Of a DNA stretch of 64,000 bases, positions 51,801-63,800 are shown in pieces; the first letter of the stretch is position 1, and each line of letters begins with the position of its first letter. A model generated the notes under the pieces. The model worked only from the letters and a program-made list of their open reading frames with translations, searched no databases and had not been told where the DNA came from. Source of the stretch: Pachyseris speciosa (Eukaryota; Cnidaria; Anthozoa; Scleractinia; Pachyseridae); assembly GCA_016490735.1 (NCBI GenBank), contig JAEMWC010001615.1, positions 58,485 to 122,484 on the forward strand, written 5' to 3'. The position numbers and the translations under genes were made by a program.

Positions 51801-54800
51801 AGTGTACATTTGCAGTGGGTTAACATTTTGGCTTAACAGGTGGCTAGGATGTGACACAGATTATAAGCTTGCATTAGTTTTACACACTGGTTTCATGGTA
51901 GCAAAATATAGCAATAATTTCCAGAAATATTCAGGAAAGCATCCAAGGCTGGTGAGCTCAATTATTGTGAACACTGGATTGATAAAGGGGTGAAAGACAG
52001 ACAAAGGATAAAATTTACAAATCCCTGGTCTTTCATCTCCTCCAGGTATAATCATCAAAACTGACCTTGCAGTGAGGGGCTGTAAGCAATTAATAGAACA
52101 CAGTAGTCCAAGAAAAGAAATAAAGTTTGCGCATTGAAGTAAAGCATAACATGATTGTAAAATAATAAAACCAGTTTAAAAAAACTGGATTGAAAAAATT
52201 TAAACCAAAATAAAATCTGAACCACAACATGTATTATTTTAGTTAATTACACCCAGGAAAGTTGCTGTAACAATGGCTATAACAAGACTTGTCTTCAGTT
52301 GGTGGTTTGAGCTGAAGCTGCAGATCGTACCTTCTTCAATTCTCCGTTCAATGTCTGGATAATCAACAACTGCAACCCGTTTTAAGTTCTGAACAAAGAA
52401 GGAGCCTTCCTTTGGGTTTTGACGCACCTGTAATAAACACAGTCAGCGGGTTTCAGCAACTTCATTTCTTTTGTATGGATTGAAACTCAATGCAACTTTA
52501 AGGAGGTACATAGTTTCTTATCACTTTATCTGATACCATAGGAGAATTAAATGGATCAGGCTCTAAAACACACCACAAATCATAATTATACAAAGACTGA
52601 TTAGCACAACAACAGCAAGTTTCTTGAACAGATTGGCACAAAAGAAAAGCCTGTTTGGACAACCAGCACAGGGGAGTGTTTTGCTGCATTGAATATCTTT
52701 CCTTTTACCTTGACATTGTTCCAAACTTGCCAAACTTTTGAAATTACACTACTTATATTCTGAGCATGCATGATCTGCATTTTTTTTTTATGTGAAGGCC
52801 CCGGCTAAACAATAAAACATTTTCATCCAACTTCCTGTTAGCTAAATACAACTTTGGGTGGCTATAAATGGACAAAAAATGTTTGACCAAACACCAGACA
52901 AAGTGAGTCCACAGAATGACTTTTGCATATTAGCGCTGAAATTTCAACTTTGTTAGCTTCATTTGATTGCCTTTTACTGGCTGTGCGCACTTTGTTGGTT
53001 GGGGTGGCTCAAACATTTGTTCGTACTGCAAAATGTTGGATGAAAATGTTTGATCTGGATCAAACAAGGATATTTCAATGCAAAGTTGACAGAGGCAGCT
53101 AAATGGTCAAACATGTTCTTCCAACACAATGTTGGAGGAAAATGCCTGTGGAGTGATCATTTGGCTGGGCCCCAGGTAAATGATCAAGCATTTTCCTCCA
53201 ACATTGTGTTGGTGAAAGATTTCACATTGTGTTGGTGAAATATTAATGCTTAAGCAGCTTAAGCATTTCACCACAGTGGAAATGACAGCAGTGAAATCTG
53301 GCTTAGTGGCAATAAGTATATCAACACAGTGTTTGTGAGGTAGTATAAACTTGTGTCTCATTGATTTTCAAATTTTATCCGTTTGTAACACCAGTGAAAT
53401 TTACTTTTTCACATCCATGAACTATTAATATAATTACAGTATATAATTATGCATACAGGCATGACCTTACAAATTTTTTGAAACAAACCTGCAGTCCTCC
53501 TTTTGGATTAGTCTTTACAAGCAAATCACGAACTTGCTCATTGTAAATCTCTAACATACTGAATGAAACTTGGTATTTCTATGAAAAAAGAAAGATTGAC
53601 AAAATTCAAAATGAGGTCAAGTCATTCCTCACAAGTCTATTGTTGCAAATCATGAACTTGTTCATTGTAAATCTCAAACATACTGAACAAAACTTGGTAT
53701 ATCTATGAAAAAAGAAAGATTGACAAAATGCAAGGCAGGTCAAGTCATTCCTCACAAGTCCATTGTTGAATGTATTTATATTTAAATTGAAAATAATTAC
53801 CTAATACATGTAGCAATGTCCTCAAGAACACATTGCCACAATCTTGAGGCTTAATAATGTCCCTCTGACTGAAACACATCTCAGTACCAAAGAATTGCTG
53901 GAGCAAACTGGACTGCCTTGTTTCCAAAAAATGGTTTTTACTCAACTAAAAGCATAGCAGCTGCTCATTCTGTGTATATAAAACTATTTACATCTCAAAG
54001 GCAAATACCGGTATATTTTTTTAAGTTTACTCGTTATTAACTTTGTTATCTGTTATTTTACTGTTATTCTTCTCCACAACAAAATTATTCTTGATAATTT
54101 TCATTAGTGTTACTTCACAGCCTTTGTTTCAATAATTGAATGCTTGCGCCAGGGAAGCAATGAGAATTTGAAATGTCTTCATTCAATTTGCACTGACTTA
54201 ATTCCTCCCTAATAACTTTAGTAGTCTGTACATTTTTATTAGTTTTATCCTACTTGCTTTTTGTTTACATATTTTCAAGCAGGAAAAACATGTGATGCTA
54301 AGTGTTTGATAGAGTTGAAAAAAGCCAGTTGAAAAGAGGAAACAGGAGGAAAACTCAAAAAACCACTTCCAGATGGAGATCCATGGGTTATGCAAATTGC
54401 AAAGACCGTCATATTGATTTCTCAAATGTCTGGTGCATGACGCTGAGCATTCATCCAAAGAAAATTTGGCAATAGATCGTAAGTTTCATTTTGAATTTCA
54501 CACAGAACGTCTTTTAAGCAGCAGGTTTTTGCCGGCAATTGCCATCAGCTTCGATCACCTTTTAGCAACAAATAAAAATTGTATCAATTCACATGGCATA
54601 ACCTCTCTAAAATTGCTATATAACCTAAATACACTGTTTTATAATTTATCTAAAACTGAAACATTCAGTGCTAACAGCAGCAAAAAGCCTCTTGTTTCTC
54701 AACTAAGATATGAAAATTCCATGACCCTAACAAAATATATTTAATTATATAACAAACAGTACAAAGGACTGCGCCAGCGGTTATTGTCGACCGCGCATGC

Positions 54801-57800
54801 GTTATACGTGCGTCTTCTCGTGGCCCTCGTGTTTTCTGTTTTTACCCGGCCATTTTGTAGAGGCTTTGTTGTCCTTAGTAAAGTGTTTGTATTTCGCTAT
54901 TATCGTGTCGTCTGTCCTTATTACTGGCGTGGTGGCAGCAGTTGGAACTTACCCTCGTCTCGTACTTAGAGACAGCCAGCTCATAACGGATCGTCAACCG
55001 ATTTCCAAGCGAGGAACTAGCGAAACAGCTTAGTCGATAGCTGTGTCAACAACACACAAGGACTCACAGCTAAGTACACATTTTGCCTTTCCTCTATTCA
55101 TTTAAGAACACGAAATGAATCCAAGAGCACCAAAACAGTGGTCCTTAACCAAACAGGAAACGATAACGTTGTTCGAAGCCTGGAGACAAAATCTTCAGTA
55201 CATTCTTTCTCTTGACCGCAATTTCGCGGGCTTTCTCGCTGATGGTGTGACATGGTTGAAGAAATCCCCCGGTAGCCCTCATCGCGGCCTCCAGGATGAC
55301 CCCGAATCCGTACCTCAAGCTTCCCATAGAACAGCACAACAAAAGTGTACTCATCTTGAATTAATGCTTGGACAAATTGCGAACTATTGTCCCGTAATTT
55401 CTCATAACACCATCGTCAAGAACTCAACCTCCATGAGCTCCATCTGGCAAGCGATTCGCCTTCACTTCGGTTTCCAATCAACCGGCGCTCACTTCCTGGA
55501 CTTCAACAACATCACACTTGCCCCTGCTGAGCGCCCCGAGGATCTCTATCAACGTCTGATGTCCTTTATTGAAGATAATTTATTATTGGCAAATGGAAAT
55601 ATCTCACACCATGGCGAACTTCCCGGCGCCGACGAGGAAATGTCTCCCACTCTAGAAAATCTTGTAGTACTAACATGGTTGAGATTAGTCCACCCTGACC
55701 TCCCCAGTTTGGTTTAGCTGGAACTCCATTCATGATCACTAATGACATATCTGTTCGTCCAGCAAAGGGACAGGTTCTTATCCAAGGCTCCGAAATACTA
55801 GCCTACCATCCCGAGTCAGGTGCCAGTTCCCAGGCTCACACCGTCTGTCGCACCCAGTCTTATGTGCTACCCTCGTCCGCCCCTACAACAGTGGTCCTCC
55901 CTGGGGAATATCTTGAGCTGGACCTACCACCTAACATAGATCCTGATTGTACCTTAGCCATAGAAGCCCGTACCGATGCACCATCCAACAAAAGCTCCAA
56001 AGTTTCACAACTCTGGCCCCAGCCGCAAATTGTAGAAGCAGTAGCTAGTAAAGTTCGTTTAGTCAACGACACTGCTGAGCCAAGGACTGTCCGACGCCAC
56101 GAACATCTCTGCCAAGCTCGCCACACCACAGCTGTGACTCCCACGTCACCTGTTGGACCACACCCATCACCTCCCCACCCTTGTGGAAGCATCTCACCTC
56201 AGCCTGGGTTCTTCTCAGATGCCGTCAAAGTTGACCCTGACAACATCCTACCCGACACCGTACGCAACAAGTTCCGCGAAGTGCTCCAGGCTCACGACGA
56301 AGTTTTTAATCCTGCCATTGTTGGTTACAATGGCATAGCTGGTCCTGTCCAAGCCTCTGTCAATATGGGACCTGTACAGCCTCCACAACGCAAAGGCCGT
56401 GTTCCCCAATATTCCCATGACAAGCTGGTTGAATTGCAAGAGAAATTTGATGAGTTGGAACAATGCCAGGTCTTCCGGCGTCCAGAGGACATTGGAGTTA
56501 CCGTTGAGTACCTCAACCCTTCATTTCTCGTTAAAAAACCCCCTGGTGGTTTTCGTCTCGTTACAGCCTTCACAGACGTCGGACGCTACAGCAAACCACA
56601 ACCCTCCTTGATGCCTGACGTTGACTCTACTCTCCGCACCATTGCCCCATGGAAGTACATAATAAAGTCTGACCTCACCCGCGCCTTTTACCAGATACCT
56701 CTATCAAAGGCCTCCATGAAGTACTGCGGTGTGGCCACTCCGTTTCGCGGCATCAGAGTATATACCAGGTCAGCCATGGGAATGCCCGGTTCAGAGACCG
56801 CATTGGAGGAATTAATGTGTCGTGTCCTTGGTGACTTCCTCCAAGAGGGATGCATTACAAAACTCGCCGACGATCTTTATTGTGGTGGCGACACCCCACA
56901 AGAGCTCATCACTAACTGGTCTCGTATACTTGACGCCCTTGCCCGGTGTAACCTCCGTCTGTCTGCCACTAAGACTGTCATATGCCCCAAAACAACCACC
57001 ATATTGGGTTGGATCTGGTCACAAGGCTCCTTATCTGCAAGCCCCCACCGCATTGCTGCACTCACAACCTGCTCTCCTCCAGAGTCTGTGAAAGGTATGC
57101 GTTCCTTCATCGGCGCCTACAAGGTCCTTAGCCGTGACCTCCCTCACTGCTCTCAACTTGTGGATCCACTTGAATCATCCTTGGCCAATCTACAATCTCA
57201 CGACCACGTCCAGTGGGATGACAACCTTCGTCAGAAATTCACCACAGCACAAGATGCCCTTCAAACGCACCAGTCTATCGTCCTCCCTCGTGCCTCTGAC
57301 CAGCTTTGGATTGTGACTGATGGCTCAGTCTCCCGACGCGGTCTTGGCGCCACCTTGTACCTTACCCGCCAAGACCGCCTTCTCCTTGCCGGCTTCTTCA
57401 GCTCTAAACTACACAAGCATCAGGTCAAATGGTTACCATGTGAGGTCGAAGCGCTGTCTATAGCAGCTGCCGTAAAACACTTTAGCCCCTTCATAATCCA
57501 ATCCAAGCACCGTGCCTGCGTTCTGACAGATAGCCAGCCCTGCATTCAAGCCCTCCAGAAACTTTGCCGAGGTGAATTTTCTGCCAGTCCACGTGTTACC
57601 TCCTTCTTGACCACCGTCAGTAGGTACCAAGTTAGCCTCCAGCATCTTGCTGGCACCGCCAATCTACCCTCGGACTTTGCCAGTCGGAATGCCCCTGATT
57701 GCACTGAACCGAACTGCCAAATTTGCTCTTTCGTGCACGAATCAGAGTCTTCTGTAGTACGTGGCATCTCCACTCAAGAAGTCCTTGACAACACCAAGCG

Positions 57801-60800
57801 CCTACCCTTCACCAGCAGACCTGCATGGTTCAGTGTTCAAAATGAGTGTCCCGATCTACGGCGTGTCTGTGCTCACTTGAAACAGGGCACCCACCCTTCC
57901 AAGAAACTGACTAACATCAGAGACGTAAAGCGCTACCTTAACGTCACTTCCATTTCCAAGGATGGCCTGCTCGTCGTTCAGCGTCAACAACCACTCTCCC
58001 GCCCTATTGAGTTGATCGTCGTACCTCGTTCCGTACTTGATGGCCTACTTACTGCCATTCACATCAAGCTTGACCACCCCCTAAGCACCAACTTCAAATG
58101 GTCATACAACGTTACTTCTTTGCCCTGGATATGAGTGCTGCTATTGCTCGAGTATCAGACTCCTGCCACACTTGTGCCTCAATCAAGAAGTTCCGTACCT
58201 CCCTTACCAGCCAGTCATCTGAAGATGCACCCGAGGTTGTAGGCGTATCATTTGCAGCCGATATCATTAGACGCTGTCGCCAATTTATCTTACTTTTGAG
58301 AGAATGTGCCACCTCTTACACTACATCGTGCCTTGTACCCGACGAGAAGAGTGATACCCTTCATGATGCCCTCGCCCGGTTAGTAGTGGGCCTACACCCC
58401 CTCGATGGTCCCCAAGCTGTGATTCGTGTTGACCCTGCACCTGGGTTCGTCTCGCTGAAAAACAACCATGCCTTACAACATCTTGGCATCTCTGTCGAAG
58501 TTGGCCGCGTCAAAAACACCAACAAAAATCCTGTTGCCGAACGAGCCGTGTTGGAGCTAGAAGAAGAGCTATTGTGTCAGGAGCCCGGCGGAGGTCCAGT
58601 TACTGAGCTCAGCCTTGCCATTGCCACTGCCCGGCTCAATTCGCGACTCCGCAGCCAAGGCCTGTCCTCACGGGAGCTTTGGACACAACGGAACCAGTTC
58701 TCCAAAGAGCAGATACCCATCAATGACTTGCAACACATTTTAGCGAAACAAAAAGCCCGTCAAGCCAACCATCCTTTCAGCGAAAGCGGCCAAAGGCGGT
58801 TCCCGACCACAAGCTCCCGTTCCCCCCTTGCAGGTAGGCAACCTGGTTTATGTGAAGTCTGACCGAGACAAGTCACGCGCCCGTGACCGCTATCTCATCG
58901 TTAGCATCGATGGCGAATGGTGCTTCATTAAGAAGTTCTCTGGCTCGCAACTCAGGGCTACCTCTTACAAGGTGAAGCTCTCCGAGTGCTACGCTGTACC
59001 ACACACCCTTCCACCACCTTCATACCTTTCTCTTGTCCGTACACTTGACGGCGACGAATGTGAGGAAGTTGCTGAGCAGCCGCAGCCGTGCCAACAGCCC
59101 TCTGCCCCACCGGACCTGTTACGTCTGCCTAGCCCAGACCCTCCAGCCTCCTCCCCGCACCACACCGAGCACCAAGAAGACCCCACCCCCTCCGACAGTG
59201 ATCGTATTCCTATCTCTGTTCCATCTGAACCAAGACCCCAGCGGGCCGCCGACCTCCAGCATACTTACAGGAGTACATTCTTGACTAGTGTTTTATGACA
59301 GTTACTTCAGAAACAGTCCGTTTAACTAAGTGCTGTCACGAACAGTTACTATCGGTTACAACCTTCTTGTTAGGTTTCTTTTACTTTGTACGCGTTAGTT
59401 TTCTATTTACACAGAAGAAGAAGAAGGAGTTGCGCCAGTGGTTATTGTCGGCCACGCATGCGTTATACGTGCGTCTTCTCATGGCCCTCGTGTTTTCTGT
59501 TTTTACCCGGCCATTTTGTAGAGGCTTTGTTGTCCTTAGTAAAGTGTTTGTATTTCGCTATTATCGTGTTGTCTGTCCTTATTACTGGCGCTGACTGACA
59601 TTACAATATCAATATTTCTTTTTAAAAACAGAACTTTTCCTTCTTCCCAACAACTCTTGAATGTTGATACCTTTGGATTCAGTCAAGAATTTAATTAACT
59701 GTGGTCAACTTTGGTAAAGCAGCCAAGCCAAGAGTCCATTATAAACGAGACAATACTGCAATTGAAGGGCTCGGAGCATAACCATCCTATGTCGAATTTT
59801 GAGTCGTTTTTCGATTTTGCTTGGATTTGTCTGAATTTCTGCATGTGAACTGCAATTCGATGGAAACACATTGTATGGTTTTTTTGACTGATTCATCCAG
59901 AATCCAGAAATGCATTTTTTCTTACGTACACCAAGAAACCAACCTTCCATGGAGTGGTTTGCAAGTTGCATTACATCTTCTTAGTAAGAAAAAATGCATT
60001 TCTGGATTCTGGATGAATCAGTCAAAAAAATACCATACAATGTGTTTCCATCGAATTGCAGTTCACATACAGAAATTCAGACAAATCCAAGCAAAATCGA
60101 AAAACAACCCAAAATTCGAATAGGATGGTTATGCACCGAGGCCTTCAATTGTACGGAATGTTTATATAGTACTGTAATGTTTAGTAAGTCAACTACTTTC
60201 AACAAGTAAACATTTAGTTAAAGTTTATTTAGAGGATGGGTAGTTATTAGTTTACTTCGACTCCACATTGTGAGCTCTTACCACATCTCCCGAATTGCTC
60301 CCTACTATTTTAAACAGCTCATCACATGTGATAGGAACAATGCCCCTGATTAAAGAAAAAAAGCAATGAGCTATAGATGCTATGCAAAAAAAAAGCAATG
60401 AGCCACAGAAGATGATATATACTGGTAGAAACATGATCAAATGAAGGAAGAGCTCTCAAAATAATGTACACTGTACAGTCCTTGATTTGTCAGACCTTGA
60501 ACTGATAAAAATCACTTTCTTTGAGTCTTAACAGTATTTAGCACACATGGTGCTAACTGGGGACACAATCCAAATTAAATTGGAATTAGTAAAAATTGCT
60601 TTTGAGGAGATGGGAAAGCCAGAGTACCTAAAGATAAACCTCCTGCAACAAGGACTAGAACCAAAAAACAAACTCAACCCACATACAATGCACAATCCAG
60701 GAATCAAACCTGGGCCACACCAGTGGGAGGTGAGTGTTGATCTCACTACTGTGCCATCCCTGCTGCCACAAAGTTTAACATTATAATTACATATTATTCA

Positions 60801-63800
60801 TGGTACATGTACGTTGTAAAGTGATTCAACCTAAACTAGCTGTACTAACTTGTTGTTCCCATATCCAACCATTGAATAAGACTTGCCAGCTCCTGTCTGT
60901 CCATAGGCAAACAATGAACAGTTGAATCCTGCAACAAAATAAAACTAACATAACTAACAGCTCTGGCTTCACATAACAGTTACACCTTGTCATGCCCTAG
61001 GCTTGGCAAGAAATAATCCGTTTCTGTCTGTTGGTAGGGTCACCCTTGTCCAGAAATTTCTTAGGAATAATTATAATTATAGTAAATTAGAGTAGCAGAA
61101 GTCTCCATTCCCTTCAGTTCAGAGGTTGGGTAATCAGTTACAGGACGGTATACATATAACATTATACTGACTATTGACAAACTCCAACTTTAAAGGCTTG
61201 ATAACAAGGCATCAACAGCCAACACAACCTGGATTATGATCTGCAATCTTTCAATGAACTAGTAGCAAAATTTTTGGTAGTTTTCTCTTCTCTTAATCAT
61301 TTCAAGTTTTTAACATGAGTCTTTGTCCTTAACAAAGATTCTGAAGGTTATGTTGATATGATAAACTCTGGCTAGACCTTGAGGCGTCATCACACCATTA
61401 TATTGTTACGAGAAACTACACACCATTTTTTTCACTTGCTTTCATGACAAATTAAATACTGTTGTACAGCATGCATTCCACGGTACATGTACAACCTATT
61501 TTAACTTCTTACTTCTTCCTTAAGACATTTAGCAAATAAAAACACTCCTGAAAACTGCTCTGCGATTGTGACTCAGGGATCCACATTTGCAGCCATCCAG
61601 TGGTCCAGATGACCAAAGTATTACAGATGAGTAAAATAACTCCAAAACTCATCCTTGGGGTGCATAAAGTTTTACTCTACCACAACATCTTTCTTAAATT
61701 TTGATATGTTATCATGTAACTACATTTTGATCACTTCTCAAAAATTTGGAACTTTCAAAAAATGAAGAATAGCATGCAACTTTAATCTTCAGTGAGATCA
61801 TAATTTGGGTGCCATCTTTGATGATGTAGTTTTTTTTTCCATGAAATGATTTTAGCCTCAATTTTCATGTACGGTAGTTAACTGCATGCTGGTATTTCTC
61901 TTTTTCGCGCAAAACATGACAGCTGTTCAACAGCTGATTGAAAAAGATGCAGTGATATTTGGAAGGGATTTCTAGCTTTTTTTACTTCTGAAAAAGAAGC
62001 CTGAGGTTGAGATATGAACAGGAAGAACACACGCATACCTTCTTGCCCTTAGGCAAACGATTCAGATGGCTATGACAGTTCAATTGAAGACGTGATGTTG
62101 ACAGTGATACAATACAGTACAGCAAATTTAACACAAAGAGGGCTAAGAACACCTTTTTTAATGCACAATGTCATCTTGTAAATAGTTTTAAAGCCTAGGA
62201 CTGTTGAACAATTTTGTGAATTTTAACTAGTTATAAGTTTTCAATTGTAATTATTATTGTTATTATTATTATAGTTTATCATAATTTTATTATTGTAAAT
62301 ATTTATAGGACATAATTCAGCCTATTGGCTGCGACGTTTTATATAAATAAACTATCTATCTATCTAGCATTTTTCAGTTTGGTTAAAACCTCTTATGAGA
62401 AACTAGCGACGTCATTTCAAGAGACAAACAAATATAATACAAGTGTCGGCATTGCACAACGGAAATGAAAAAAGCAAGGAATGTACTAGTTACACATAAT
62501 TTTAACACCGTTCTTTTTACAATTCTGCACTTTTGTAAGGGAAAGTACAATTTTGCAAGGACAAGTATGTCATCTGGCATACTTGCCGGCTGATGACTAT
62601 GATAAAAAAATGAATATGGATCCCAGTTAGCTGGTGACTGCTTAATTCACTTTTCTTTTTTTTCCTGCTGTTTTGTATTATGTCTGCATACAGGTGGCCC
62701 GATTTAGTATTTTTTTCTTCTTTTTAATGCATGTGGGCATTAAAAATGTTCAGTCTTGGTTGTTCAATAATAATAATAATAATAAACATAACATGATAAG
62801 AATCCCAACTGGCTGGAAGGCAAACAGGTCAGCTATTTACAAGGATGACCAAGGAGTTGAACCAGGGACTACCCAGAACAACACCGGCTAGCCACCAGAG
62901 CGGGATTTTGAACCCCGGCAACCACATTGAAAATCTACGTCCTAACCTCTCGACTACCCTGCGCTCCTGCAAACCTCCTCCTACCTCCCGTCCACCTCTT
63001 GTTCCAAAGGTGGATAGTGCTATCCACCGGATCGTAAATCACTATCCAGCAGATAAGCACTATCAAAAGCAAATGAGTTATCCACTGGATAGCACTATCC
63101 ATCATTTGAACAAATGGGGCCAGATGTTAATTTTACAGGATTTGTTTAGCATTATGAATGTCCTTGACATGTAGTGCACTATTGGCAAATTATTCCTTTT
63201 TCAGCAATAAAAAATTAAATATAAATGAAAATAACATCATGAAATTATATTATAAACAAGGTCACCAAGTTGCAAAGCTGTCACAATCGTTAAAAATAAA
63301 AGTTCTGCTCAGAGACAGTGGCTAATTCAATAAATAACAATCTATCTCTCGAATATGAAAATTTGCCCGTAGTAAAACGTCTGACAATGAGAACCCATTG
63401 CTCTATTGAGAATGAATATATAAAAATCAAATCTATTGTTTTGTAAACCAGGAACTTCATCTGTTCAAGAGTTACTTAGAGTCGCGTTTCTAATCAATAG
63501 AATATTAAAAACTTAAACGAGATCCCACTAGCAAATTTACTTTATACAGCTCAGACGTCAAGTATCCTGTCACATTTGACAAACATCCCAATCCAGACAC
63601 ACGATCGATATAAAGCAGCTGCTAAGTGCATTAAATTAATCTAAAAATATAACCTGAAATATATAACTCTTTCAAGGCAAACAAACAGAGCGGAAAGATA
63701 CTAAGTAATGGCCAATAACAAAATTTAGGCTTACCTTCAATAGCATTCTTTAAAACGCCTCCTCCGAGATCGTCGAAAACTTTTCGCTGGTCGGCATATT

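Larger units (their letters stand above)
54770..59590 (+). mobile_element. LTR retrotransposon (Ty3/Gypsy-type), complete LTRs, defective coding region
   Basis: Two 160-bp LTRs bound gag and pol, with a TGG-starting primer-binding-site candidate at 54930 and a purine tract (GAAGAAGAAGAAGGAG) before the 3' LTR. The domain order RT, RNase H, integrase is that of Ty3/Gypsy. The element runs antisense to the kinesin gene in its 53579-60281 intron. No exact target-site duplication was recognised. It is coding-defective: gag is cut short, the protease start is missing, and pol has two frame breaks. Confidence 0.88.
60929..63734. other. Large kinesin intron
   Basis: No exon recognised. It contains a LINE 3' tail (62190-62368), a short AAT microsatellite near 62770-62784 and an inverted repeat at 63010-63104. 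The rest is AT-rich without identifiable structure. Confidence 0.6.
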
